Program-made: the position numbers and the translations under genes
The notes under the pieces: model-generated
Told to the model about the DNA's origin: nothing
Database searches by the model: none
Seen by the model: only the letters and a program-made list of their open reading frames with translations
Assembly: GCA_016124945.1 (NCBI GenBank)
Contig: WGMT01000036.1
Coordinates: forward strand, 1 to 64,000
Direction of reading: 5' to 3'
DNA: 64,000 nucleotides
From: a bacterium
Lineage (GTDB): Bacteria; Chloroflexota; Anaerolineae; Caldilineales; Caldilineaceae
Part shown: one piece after another, positions 7,883 to 16,124 of the stretch
How positions within the stretch are numbered: position 1 is the stretch's first letter
How the letters are laid out: each line of letters begins with the position of its first letter

Positions 7883-9367
7883 ATGTCGAAACAACCCCAT
7901 CCTCTTGAGCCGGGAGAGCCCGCGACTGCGGTCAATCCCTCTCCCCAAGCACATTCAACTATCGACGAAAGCCGAAAGTGGGGGATCCTATCGGCCATTG
8001 GGATCTCGCTCTTCCTCAGCAGTGTAGACGGCAGCATTGTGAACGTGGCGCTGCCAACGTTGTTGCAGGCGCTCAACACCTCTTTCGCCACGGTTCAGTG
8101 GGTGGTGCTGTCGTATCTGTTGGGTGTCACTGTGCTGATGATTGGCGTGGGGCGGTTGGCTGATTTGGTGGGCAAGAAGCAGATCTTCACATCAGGACTT
8201 ATTTTATTTGTTCTGGGATCGGTGCTGTGCGGGCTGGCCCCAAACGTCTACTGGTTGATTGGCTTTCGGTTTGTACAGTCTATTGGTGCGGCGATGATGT
8301 TGGCGCTGGGTGTTGCCATTGTCACCGAGACGTGGCCGGATCATGAACGGGGCAAGGCCATCGGCGCCACGGGCGGCATTATTTCGTTCGGCGTGGTGGC
8401 CGGCCCTGCGCTGGGTGGCTTCATCCTGGAGGGCCTGGGCTGGCGCTGGATTTTCATGGTAAATCTGCCGATTGGATTGGTGGCGCTGTGGATGGTGCTG
8501 CGCTATGTGCCATCTTTGCGGCCGCGGGGTGTGCGCGAACGTTTTGACTTTTTGGGGGCAGGGTTGCTGGCGGCAGGGCTGTTGACGTTCACACTTTCGC
8601 TTACACTTGGGCAGGAAATCGGCTTTACGGCGCTGCCAGCAGTGGGATTGTTCCTGCTGTCGATGGTGCTGCTGCCCCTCTTCGTGTGGACGGAACTGCG
8701 TGTGGATCACCCGATGTTGGATCTGTCGATCTTCCGTTCTTCGGGATTTGGGCTTAACTTGTTTAACGGCTTGCTGACCTTTGTCGCCATCGCCGGTGTG
8801 GTCTTTTTGCTGCCGTTTTTCTTGGAACTGGTGGTAGGTCTTTCGCAGCGCAACGTAGGATTGGCGATGTCGGTGGTGCCGGTGCTCTTGGCCATTGTTG
8901 CGCCCCTTTCGGGTACCCTGTCGGATCGGCTGGGCACTCGTCCTGTGACGGTGGTGGGGCTGGGGTTGATCCTCTTCGGCTATCTGGGGTTGACGACACT
9001 GAGTGTCGAAACGACGGCATTGGGCTACATCGTGCACATGATCCCCATCGGTCTAGGAATGGCGACATTCCAAAGCCCCAACAACAGCGCCATCATGGGC
9101 GCTATCCCCCGTTCGCGGCTGGGCGTGGTTTCGGGGATCTTGAGCACCACACGCACCATGGGGCAGACCATCGGCATTGCCGTGCTAGGCACATTCTTCA
9201 GCTTCCGCCTACACGCCTACACCACGCCCACCACCTCTATCGAAGCGGCTGCACCACAACAAATTGTAGAAGCAATGCACGATCAAATGTTGCTGGTGGC
9301 GGCGATGATTGCCGTGGGGTTTGTGTTGGCGGTGAGGGAGTGGATGAAGGAGAGGAGTAATGCGTGA
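7883..9367 (+). CDS. MFS transporter, DHA2 (EmrB/QacA) family
   Basis: This 494-residue integral membrane protein shows about 14 hydrophobic segments after a polar N-terminus of about 30 residues. The first membrane segment ends in SVDGSIVNVALPTL, the DHA2 motif with the acidic residue of drug/H+ antiporters. GRLADLVGKK matches MFS motif A between TM2 and TM3. It is probably a proton-driven exporter of drugs or metabolites; no substrate can be named. It stands alone on the plus strand, divergent from the phosphoribosyltransferase. Its stop codon falls inside a family-B inverted repeat. Confidence 0.93.
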   Translation: MSKQPHPLEPGEPATAVNPSPQAHSTIDESRKWGILSAIGISLFLSSVDGSIVNVALPTLLQALNTSFATVQWVVLSYLLGVTVLMIGVGRLADLVGKKQIFTSGLILFVLGSVLCGLAPNVYWLIGFRFVQSIGAAMMLALGVAIVTETWPDHERGKAIGATGGIISFGVVAGPALGGFILEGLGWRWIFMVNLPIGLVALWMVLRYVPSLRPRGVRERFDFLGAGLLAAGLLTFTLSLTLGQEIGFTALPAVGLFLLSMVLLPLFVWTELRVDHPMLDLSIFRSSGFGLNLFNGLLTFVAIAGVVFLLPFFLELVVGLSQRNVGLAMSVVPVLLAIVAPLSGTLSDRLGTRPVTVVGLGLILFGYLGLTTLSVETTALGYIVHMIPIGLGMATFQSPNNSAIMGAIPRSRLGVVSGILSTTRTMGQTIGIAVLGTFFSFRLHAYTTPTTSIEAAAPQQIVEAMHDQMLLVAAMIAVGFVLAVREWMKERSNA

Positions 9368-9448
9368 TGCGTAATGCGTAAATGGTTGACGGAGTTGGTC
9401 GCCAATTGGCAAGTGCCGTGTCAACCAATTACGCATCACGTATTACTC
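9355..9448. repeat. Heptamer-type inverted repeat, family B copy 2, between convergent genes
   Basis: Arm 1 (about 9355-9390) and arm 2 (9420-9448) are built of cgtaatg/cgtgatg heptamers and pair imperfectly over about 28 bp. The stop codon of the exporter (9365-9367) lies in arm 1 and the stop of the convergent gene (9443-9445) in arm 2. It probably acts as a bidirectional 3' hairpin. Confidence 0.78.
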
Positions 9449-10327
9449 CTCGTACGTTTCCAATACCGGCACATATTCACACCGGCACCCGCGCGGGGAC
9501 GTGCATTCCTGGTGCGGTAGTTCGGGGACGCGGGTGACGAGGAATTGTTGGCCGATGTAGGGTTTGCACTGTTCGCAGGTGTATTCGTCGTTGGGGCCGA
9601 CGATTTCGATGCGGCGCACGTGATCGCCACCTTTACAGCGCTGCCAAGTTTCCTGATTGTCCACGTAGAGCGCCAGTTGATAGGCGCGCCAGTAGGCCGA
9701 TTCAACGCCGTCCATTTCGCCGGTCGCCAAATCAGCGGCAACGTCGGCGGGTATGTCTCTTGCCGAGAGATGCCAACGAGCGCCCCACAGGTGCTGTTCA
9801 GCAGCGTAGAATTTCAGCCACTCCACCGTGGTCGGGCTAAGCCCTTCAATCAGCCGATGGTTGAGAAAGAGAATACGTCGCGTAAGGGCGCTGTGGCTCA
9901 TTTGCGGTTCGGGGCCTGTCCATTCGGCCTTGCCCAGAGGCTGGGCAGCCTCATAACGGCGGCGCACATCGAGGGCTTCGCTGGTGTCTTTTTGGGCGAT
10001 GGCCTTGCGCACGCCGTCCATGGCCTGTTGCTTCCATGTGTCCTGGCGGCGCTGGTACGTCTCCACAAACGGGCGCGCCATCGCCGTCACCTGCATCTTT
10101 TCACCGCCGGACAACCATCCTTGTTTCTGAAAAAGCTCAATCTGCTGTGCATAAGGACGGGGCAACACTCGATCCCAAAGGCGGATCTCGGCCGCATCAT
10201 GCAGTACACGCGGTTCCATAAAGCAGCTTAACAGATCAATCTGTGCATACTCTTCCTTGACGCCGGACTGGGCCAATGCGTTGCCGTCTAGCTTGGTGGC
10301 GCCGAAGATCTTCTTCAGAAAACCCAT
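9443..10327 (-). CDS. Uncharacterised protein with Cys-rich, phage head-like C-terminus
   Basis: This protein of about 294 residues is not recognised with confidence. The start is placed at ATG 10327 (MGFLKKIFG) because it has a GAGG site upstream and the ORF extension beyond it is low-quality sequence. There is no signal peptide or membrane segment. The C-terminus reads CEQCKPYIGQ, then PHQEC and GCRCEY. This C-x2-C / H-x2-C / C-x-C arrangement could bind a metal and resembles the C-terminal end of Mu gpF/SPP1 gp7-type phage head morphogenesis proteins. No other phage gene lies nearby, so an isolated or domesticated relic is possible. The resemblance is from memory of the pattern only. Confidence 0.6.
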   Translation of the reverse strand: MGFLKKIFGATKLDGNALAQSGVKEEYAQIDLLSCFMEPRVLHDAAEIRLWDRVLPRPYAQQIELFQKQGWLSGGEKMQVTAMARPFVETYQRRQDTWKQQAMDGVRKAIAQKDTSEALDVRRRYEAAQPLGKAEWTGPEPQMSHSALTRRILFLNHRLIEGLSPTTVEWLKFYAAEQHLWGARWHLSARDIPADVAADLATGEMDGVESAYWRAYQLALYVDNQETWQRCKGGDHVRRIEIVGPNDEYTCEQCKPYIGQQFLVTRVPELPHQECTSPRGCRCEYVPVLETYEE

Positions 10328-10677
10328 TTGGGGACCTCGGAACGATAATGAAATGAAGACAAAGAGATGAAGACAAAGAGATGAAGTGGACAATGGTCGG
10401 ATTCTAGCACATGCACCAGACAGCCACCAACAATTTTCCTCTACATGCGAGAAGGGCGGGCCGATATCGGCCCGCCCTTCTCTACACACAAAGGAGGAGG
10501 AAGAATGATCACATTGTACGGGAAAGATCGAGATCTTGTCGTAATTCTGATTCCAAATAGTAGTGGGAAGAGAATGGGCGATTAGGCGATTGGCGGCCTT
10601 GAAGCAATCAGCCGTTCGACACGATCCCCAAGCGCTCAATCGCCTACGCACTAAATGCCCTCATCGCTCAGTTGCCT
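10328..10677. other. Intergenic region with direct repeat and large palindrome
   Basis: No gene is supported. It contains two tandem copies of a 14-nt unit (agatgaagacaaag, about 10353-10384). A 34-bp perfect palindrome lies at 10449-10482. A loose gcgatt-type inverted pair also lies between about 10574 and 10645. The ORF extension into this region from the neighbouring gene lacks a start with a ribosome-binding site. Confidence 0.5.
10449..10482. repeat. 34-bp perfect palindrome
   Basis: The 17-bp arms meet with no loop around the central GATATC, and the arms are GC-rich (gggcgggcc core). It lies downstream of the minus-strand membrane protein gene at 10678-11115 and could act as its terminator hairpin, but no T-run follows on either strand. 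Confidence 0.8.
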
Positions 10678-11115
10678 TCACTGTCCGGATCTGGTGCCGA
10701 TCCGTTCAAGCCCGCGCATGTATGGAATTGGCAACACCGCGGTGACGAGGCAAACTACGAAGAGGACAATCAGCAACACCAATCCCCAGGCGCTGAGATT
10801 GGCCAATTCGCCTTGAAAGTAGGCAAAGAGGAGAGAAACCGCAATGAGGGCATTGCTGATCATAGACGTCAACAGTGATGCGGCGCGCAGATCCGGTTCG
10901 CCCGCGGCCACAAACAGGCCGATCCCCAGGCCAATGAGGCTGGAACCGGCCACACGCGCCGGCCAGCCTGGGCTGCCTGCAGCAAAACCGAGTCCGGTCA
11001 ACAGATCTACAGGGTAGATGAGGAGTAGTGTCCCCAATCCGAGGCCCACCACGAGGCCGTCAATGCGCAGCATCAACCGCACAGGACGGTAATGATCAGT
11101 AAATGTGTAGGCCAT
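10678..11115 (-). CDS. Small membrane protein of unknown function
   Basis: This 145-residue protein has four predicted hydrophobic helices (about residues 18-38, 52-72, 82-102 and 110-132) and short polar ends. It has no recognised catalytic motif. The ATG at 11115 has GAGGAC about 7 nt upstream. It is monocistronic on the minus strand, apart from the upstream RraA-like gene, which reads the other way. No function is assigned. Confidence 0.65.
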   Translation of the reverse strand: MAYTFTDHYRPVRLMLRIDGLVVGLGLGTLLLIYPVDLLTGLGFAAGSPGWPARVAGSSLIGLGIGLFVAAGEPDLRAASLLTSMISNALIAVSLLFAYFQGELANLSAWGLVLLIVLFVVCLVTAVLPIPYMRGLERIGTRSGQ

Positions 11116-11419
11116 GCACTGTCCTCGAAAACGCAGACCGATAGGAAAAGAAGTTTAATAGACACCCAAGCATGAGTATAACAGAGTCGTCATCGGCTGT
11201 CAGCGCACCCGATCGACGGGGTATATTTCACGCTGGAGGCAAACAGTGCCAGGCACTGTCGCCGCGCGGATTGGATCTACCCATTCCGCCCAATCCGAGT
11301 TCTATCCGGGGCCGGCTTTGGATTTGTGGCAAATTGGAAATCAGGTTGCTGTTGCCGTCGCCATCGGGTAGACTTATGTAGTTTCTCCACCCTCTTAACC
11401 CCAGAAAGGCACAGACGGC
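11116..11419. other. Divergent intergenic region
   Basis: It separates the membrane protein (minus) from the RraA-like gene (plus). It contains a 17-nt dyad around agtgccaggcact (11243-11259) and a partial family-F repeat (about 11264-11300). A weak promoter candidate for the RraA-like gene, TTGCTG 17 bp from TAGACT (11346-11374), is also present. Confidence 0.45.
11243..11259. repeat. 17-nt dyad containing agtgccaggcact
   Basis: The sequence is a perfect palindrome around a single central base. The 13-nt core recurs exactly at 48863-48875, also in an intergenic region. Confidence 0.7.
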
Positions 11420-12238
11420 ATGAAGATTTTCCCACGCCCAGAAGATGTCATCGCGCTTACGCCCAACAATCCCTTTGACCGTTACCCAGACGGACGCCCG
11501 CGCATTCCCGATGATCTCATTGAGCGGCTGAAGCTGGTGACAACCGAAGAAGCATGGGGCACGATGCGCAAACATGGCTACGAGTACCAGTTTGTGGGCA
11601 ATTGGCTGCGCACACACCCCGACCAGATCTTGGTGGGACGAGCACTTCCCTGCATCATGATGCCGCTGCGCCCCGACTTGCAGGCAGTAGTTGAGGCACA
11701 GGGTAAAGAGGAAGGCCGCATCGGTGGCCAGAATTCATGGGTGATCGACGAACTACAGATGAGTGATGTGCTGGTGGTCGATCTCTTCGGCAAAGTGAAG
11801 GACGGCACCTTCGTCGGCGACAATCTTTCAACGTCGGTGCGCAAACGCACACGCGCCGGCGCCGTGATCGATGGCGGTATCCGCGACTTCCAAGGCATCA
11901 GCGAGTTGACCGATGTCACCTTCTTCCATCGGGGCATGGACCCGACCGCCATTAAGAATGTAACGCTGACCGGTGTGAACATGCCCACCCGCATCGGCGA
12001 AGTCACCGTCTTGCCCGGCGATGCCGTCTTGGGCACACCGACCGGCGTCATCTTTATCCCACCGCACCTGATCCAGGAAGTGGTGGAGCGATCTGAAGAT
12101 ATCCGTGTGCGCGACCAATTCGGCAAGATGCGGCTGGCCGAAGGCAAGTACACCCCCGGCGAAATTGACCGCGCCTGGAGCGAAGAGATCGAGGCTGACT
12201 ATCAGCAGTGGCTGGCAGCCGGCGGGAGTGGTGATTAG
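11420..12238 (+). CDS. RraA / HMG-CHA aldolase family protein
   Basis: This 272-residue protein has the RraA-fold core with VVDLFGKV, a GDNLSTSVRKRTRAGAVIDG segment and the metal/substrate motif GGIRD. In this family such proteins are 4-hydroxy-4-methyl-2-oxoglutarate aldolases or oxaloacetate decarboxylases, or in Proteobacteria RNase E inhibitors. The length, about 100 residues above minimal RraA, and the neighbourhood of sugar-acid enzymes favour an aldolase or decarboxylase. It starts at ATG 11420 following a CCCAGAAAGG site. A strong hairpin follows the stop. Confidence 0.85.
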   Translation: MKIFPRPEDVIALTPNNPFDRYPDGRPRIPDDLIERLKLVTTEEAWGTMRKHGYEYQFVGNWLRTHPDQILVGRALPCIMMPLRPDLQAVVEAQGKEEGRIGGQNSWVIDELQMSDVLVVDLFGKVKDGTFVGDNLSTSVRKRTRAGAVIDGGIRDFQGISELTDVTFFHRGMDPTAIKNVTLTGVNMPTRIGEVTVLPGDAVLGTPTGVIFIPPHLIQEVVERSEDIRVRDQFGKMRLAEGKYTPGEIDRAWSEEIEADYQQWLAAGGSGD

Positions 12239-12587
12239 TGATTGTGTTAAGTTTCTGAGAACGCTTAATCGCCTGATCTCCAATTGAGCTATATCAGGCG
12301 ATTAAGCGTTCTCGGATCCTGAATACAATATAAATCCCCGACCTTTAGTCTTTAATCTCTGTTTGCAGCTGACGTAAGGCTGTGATAGACTTTGTCCACA
12401 TTTCCCCAACAGTAAACATCTTTCTGAAAAGCTGTATAAGTGACAGCAATAGAATCGTGTGAATTCAACATGCGTCTGCATGGTCATTTCCCCTGTCCAT
12501 TTTGACGCCGCATTTGACCACTCTGGTCTTCGCTTACTTGTGATTCAGTTCACCTTTACACCGATTTATTAGAAAGGATCCCTACAC
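12239..12587. other. Intergenic region with strong hairpin
   Basis: No gene is supported. A perfect 21-bp inverted repeat (12257-12277 with 12293-12313, loop 15) follows the RraA-like gene. The rest is the A/T-richer upstream region of the binding-protein gene; a clear promoter could not be fixed. An AAAGGATCC segment near 12574 is the probable ribosome-binding site for 12588. Confidence 0.55.
12257..12313. repeat. Perfect 21-bp inverted repeat
   Basis: The arms at 12257-12277 and 12293-12313 contain acgcttaatcgcc and its complement. There is no T-run, so it may be a factor-dependent terminator, an mRNA 3' stabiliser or another member of the intergenic repeat set. Parts of the arm (gcgatt) recur near 10574-10645. 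Confidence 0.75.
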
Positions 12588-13988
12588 ATGGAGAAGAAGA
12601 ATCCGCTTGCGCAGACGCTGTCTCGCCGCCAGATGCTACGCCTGATGGGTGGCGCTGTCGGTATGACAGCCCTGGCCGCCTGTGCCGTCCCAGCAGCACC
12701 AGCCGGTGATACCGGTGCACCTGCTGAAGCCCCCCGCACCCTTGTTGTCAACCATCGCCGCGAATATTTCGAGGAGATGGAGACATTGTTCGCAGAGGCT
12801 GTACAGAATTGGGCCACCGCCAACAATGTAGAAGTTGAAACGTCCACTGTTGCCGCCGAAGCCAACCAAGACTTCGTGCCGAAACTGTTGGCACAGGTCG
12901 AAGCAGGCAACCCACCGGATCTCGTCTACCATGTGCGTCTGGTGCAGCAGCTCTACGCTTTCGACGCGCTGGAGCCCGTCTCCGACTCGGTGACTGAGGC
13001 CATTGCACTTTACGGCGAACCTTCCTTCGGCCATTACGCCAACAACCAGATCGAAGGCGAGTGGTACGGCATTCCCTACATCAACAGCGGTGGCGGTCAC
13101 TTTGCCCGGCGCAGCGTCTTTGAAGCCATCGGCGTTGATCCATTGACCGATATGACCACTTACGATCAGATCCGCGAAGCATCTGTGGCCGCATCTGGCC
13201 CAGATATGTATGGCTGGGGCCGCACCGTCAACCGCGGCGGCGACGGCCATGGTACTGTGTTGGACATCATCAAGAACTGGGGCGGTAGCGTCACCAACGC
13301 CGACATGAGCGAGTTGACCTTCAACTCCGCCGAAACCGTCGCCGCGGTGGAATGGTTGACCGAACTCTACACCAACGAGCAGTACGCAGCAGCTATTCCG
13401 CCAGGCGTAATGGCATGGACGGATGCGAGCAACAATGAATCTTACCTGGCAGGCAACATCGGCTACACGGCCAATGCCGCCAGTGTCTACGCGGCGGCTA
13501 AGGCCAACGGCAGCCCCTACTTCGAAGACACCGTCGTGTTACACGTCCCCATGGGGCCGTATGGCGAACAGTTCATCGGCGGTGGTGGCAACGGGCAGAT
13601 GCAGATCCCGCGTGGCGCCAAGAACATCGCTGATGCCAAATCGCTGGCGATGAACCTGCTCGATCCTGATGTCTTCTTGCCGATTTCGCTGGTATCGGCC
13701 GGTCTCTTCCTGCCGGCTTACGCCAACTACTATGCGATGGACGCCGTTGTCGCCGCATTTGATGCCGACGACAACCTGAAGCGCATGGGCGAACAGACCC
13801 AGGGCACCGATGTAGGCTTCTCCTGGCCGGCGCCGCCCAGCCCCTACTTCGACGCTGTACAGGCGCAGTCTGTGCTCAACGACATGATGGCGCAGACCAT
13901 CACACAGGATGTCAGCCCCGCTGATGCCGTGGCGCAGGCGCAGGATCGTATGGCCCAGATTGCTGAAGAGATGGGCATGAGTTTCTAG
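12588..13988 (+). CDS. Carbohydrate ABC transporter substrate-binding lipoprotein
   Basis: This 466-residue protein belongs to extracellular solute-binding protein family 1. The N-terminus has a twin-arginine motif (SRRQML), a hydrophobic stretch and a lipobox LAAC with the lipidated Cys at about residue 31. It should therefore be exported folded by Tat and anchored to the membrane. The mature part has an Ala/Pro/Gly linker and the two-lobe fold pattern of sugar-binding proteins (NWGGSVTNADMSELTFNS region). It probably captures a sugar, oligosaccharide or uronate for the downstream permease. An attenuator-like hairpin follows the gene, which fits the usual excess of binding protein over permease. 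Confidence 0.93.
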   Translation: MEKKNPLAQTLSRRQMLRLMGGAVGMTALAACAVPAAPAGDTGAPAEAPRTLVVNHRREYFEEMETLFAEAVQNWATANNVEVETSTVAAEANQDFVPKLLAQVEAGNPPDLVYHVRLVQQLYAFDALEPVSDSVTEAIALYGEPSFGHYANNQIEGEWYGIPYINSGGGHFARRSVFEAIGVDPLTDMTTYDQIREASVAASGPDMYGWGRTVNRGGDGHGTVLDIIKNWGGSVTNADMSELTFNSAETVAAVEWLTELYTNEQYAAAIPPGVMAWTDASNNESYLAGNIGYTANAASVYAAAKANGSPYFEDTVVLHVPMGPYGEQFIGGGGNGQMQIPRGAKNIADAKSLAMNLLDPDVFLPISLVSAGLFLPAYANYYAMDAVVAAFDADDNLKRMGEQTQGTDVGFSWPAPPSPYFDAVQAQSVLNDMMAQTITQDVSPADAVAQAQDRMAQIAEEMGMSF

Positions 13989-14002
13989 TTTTCGGCCTTC
14001 CC

Positions 14003-14035
14003 AAAGGGGCCCCAAAGTGATTTGGGGCCCCTTTG
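14003..14035 (+). terminator. Intrinsic terminator/attenuator between binding protein and permease
   Basis: A perfect 14-bp stem (14003-14016 with 14021-14034) has a GTGA tetraloop, and T residues close the stem. It lies 14 nt after the binding-protein stop and 32 nt before the permease start, so it should lower permease expression relative to the binding protein. Confidence 0.85.
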
Positions 14036-14066
14036 ATTGGTTGGCTCTTTGCTTACAGGAGACATC

Positions 14067-15986
14067 ATGGCAGAACAAGCCGCGCCTCTTACTTACTCGT
14101 CGCGCCCACCCCGCCGCAACACGCTAGAGCGGTTGCTTGGGCGAGATTGGAAGATTGCATTTGTCTTTATTGCGCCGATTGTCGCTGTAATGACGGTGCT
14201 CATCGCCTGGCCATTCGTCAGGGCTGCGTACACCAGCATGACCATCCGCACGCTGGCGCGCGAAACTCGTTTTGTCTGGTTCGATAACTACTTCCGGCTT
14301 TATTCAGACCCTTTTTATTGGGACTCAGTCGAGGCAACAGTCGTTTTCACGGCGGGGTCGGTTATCTTTAAGCTGCTTTTTGGACTGATAGCAGCATTGT
14401 TGCTGCATTCACAAAAGCGGTTTCGCAATCTGCTAACTGGCCTGGTGCTGTTGCCGTGGATTATTCCATCGGTGGTGCAGTCGCTGGCATGGCGTTCGAT
14501 CTATGACCCGTTCTTCGGCGGCCTAAACCCGCTGTTGATGCAATTGGGCTTAATTGACACACCTGTTGCCTGGCTTTCCGACCCGGCGCTGGCGATGATG
14601 AGTGTGATTGCCGTCAACGTATGGGCTGGGATTCCCTTTTTCACCGTCAATATCCTGGCCGGTCTGAGTTCCATTGATAAGGAGCTTTATGAAGCGGCCG
14701 AAATCGATGGCGCCAACACCTGGGATCGCTTCCTCAACATCACCTTGCCGGGTCTACGCTATGTGGTAGCCGTGGCGACGTTGCTTTCCACTGTATGGAC
14801 ATTCAACGGTTTCGAGACGATCTTCCTCCTTACAGGGGGTGGACCAGGCAACATGACCAAGGTCTACTCGATTCTTGCCTACGAAAAGGCCATTAGTTCG
14901 CTCCAGTTCGGCCCAGGGACAGCCGTAGCCTTTAGCCTGCTGCCGGTTCTTGTCTTCTTTATCCTGCTGCTCTCACGCTACATGCGCCGTGACATGGCAC
15001 GCGACGACGAACAACCCACCTGGCAGGATGCAGTCATCGGCGGCGTTGGTTGGGTCTTTGGCATGATCGGCGTCATTGTCTCCTTCCCCATTTATTTGCT
15101 CTTGCGGGGCATCAACGCCGTCGTTCCCAAGGGCGCACTTGGCGGGCCGAGCAGGAAACGCGGGGACCTCATCGGCACCATCGGGCGCTCAATTGGCCTG
15201 ATCATTCTGCTCATGTTTGTACTCTTCCCCTTCTATTGGATTCTGATTACGGCCTTTAAGGGAGACCCTCAGATTAGCGCTCGGACCGGCGTCTTCTGGC
15301 CCGATCCGTGGACGACGGACCAATTCAACCGACTCTTCTTCAAGGAAGATTTCTTCGTCTGGTTCCAGAATTCAGCCATCATCAGCGTCAGCACCACCTT
15401 CCTGGCGGTGGTTTTCTCTAGTCTGGGTGGCTACGCGCTGGCCCGTCTGCGCTTCCGCGGCGCAGACTTGATGACAACGGCGCTGCTCATCACCTATCTG
15501 CTACCGGCGGCGTTGATGTTCATTCCACTCTACGGGATTTTGGCAGAACTGGGGGTGATCAACACGCGCTGGGCGCTGATCCTCACCTATCCAACCGGCA
15601 TGGTCCCTTTCGCCACCTGGCTACTTATGGGCTACTATCGCTCCATTCCACTTGAATTGGAAGAGGCGGCTATGGTAGACGGCGCGAACCGGCTACAGTC
15701 CTTCTTGCGCATTATGTTGCCACTCACCACGCCGGCGTTGCTGGCGGTGACGCTCTTCTCGTTCACCGCCGCCTGGAAGGAATTCCTTTTCGCCTTCGTC
15801 TTCATCAACAGCAACAAATTGATGACGCTGCCTGTGGGCCTGGCGCAGACCATCTTCGGCGATATCTACCCGTGGGGCATGTTGATGGCGGCGTCGCTGC
15901 TCATCTCTGTGCCCGTGGTCATCTTCTACATGTACGGCCAACGCTTTATGGTGGCCGGGTTGACAGCGGGTAGTGTGAAGGGGTAG
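14067..15986 (+). CDS. Fused double ABC sugar permease (MalF-MalG type)
   Basis: This protein of 639 residues contains two complete binding-protein-dependent permease domains, normally two separate proteins. The first (about residues 20-310) has the EAA loop EAAEIDGANTWDRF. The second (about 365-639) has EEAAMVDGANRLQSF. Each EAA loop should contact an ATPase subunit. The linker around residues 315-365 contains an extra hydrophobic segment that would keep both domains correctly oriented. ATG 14067 with an upstream ACAGGAGA was chosen over an earlier TTG. No ATP-binding subunit lies in the window, so a shared MsmK/UgpC-type ATPase elsewhere is likely. It forms an operon with the binding protein and the two dehydratase genes downstream. 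Confidence 0.93.
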   Translation: MAEQAAPLTYSSRPPRRNTLERLLGRDWKIAFVFIAPIVAVMTVLIAWPFVRAAYTSMTIRTLARETRFVWFDNYFRLYSDPFYWDSVEATVVFTAGSVIFKLLFGLIAALLLHSQKRFRNLLTGLVLLPWIIPSVVQSLAWRSIYDPFFGGLNPLLMQLGLIDTPVAWLSDPALAMMSVIAVNVWAGIPFFTVNILAGLSSIDKELYEAAEIDGANTWDRFLNITLPGLRYVVAVATLLSTVWTFNGFETIFLLTGGGPGNMTKVYSILAYEKAISSLQFGPGTAVAFSLLPVLVFFILLLSRYMRRDMARDDEQPTWQDAVIGGVGWVFGMIGVIVSFPIYLLLRGINAVVPKGALGGPSRKRGDLIGTIGRSIGLIILLMFVLFPFYWILITAFKGDPQISARTGVFWPDPWTTDQFNRLFFKEDFFVWFQNSAIISVSTTFLAVVFSSLGGYALARLRFRGADLMTTALLITYLLPAALMFIPLYGILAELGVINTRWALILTYPTGMVPFATWLLMGYYRSIPLELEEAAMVDGANRLQSFLRIMLPLTTPALLAVTLFSFTAAWKEFLFAFVFINSNKLMTLPVGLAQTIFGDIYPWGMLMAASLLISVPVVIFYMYGQRFMVAGLTAGSVKG

Positions 15987-16025
15987 AGACGGTTTACCCA
16001 TTTGCGGCAAATTGCATCGATAATA

Positions 16026-16072
16026 AATAGTGCGTAGTGCGTAGTCCGTTGATCTACGCGCTACGCACTACT
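16026..16072. repeat. Heptamer-type inverted repeat, family D copy 1
   Basis: The arms at 16026-16044 and 16054-16072 consist of agtgcgt heptamers and pair with two mismatches. It separates the transporter genes from the glucarate dehydratase-like gene. A second copy lies at about 22933-23032. Confidence 0.75.
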
Positions 16073-16124
16073 CTTGTCCACCAACAAACCCAATCCAAAC
16101 CAACAAACTGGAAAGGTCCAATCC

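Noticed and set aside
10449..10482. Palindrome as an intrinsic terminator
   Set aside because: No T-run follows on either strand and there is no loop; it is reported only as a repeat.
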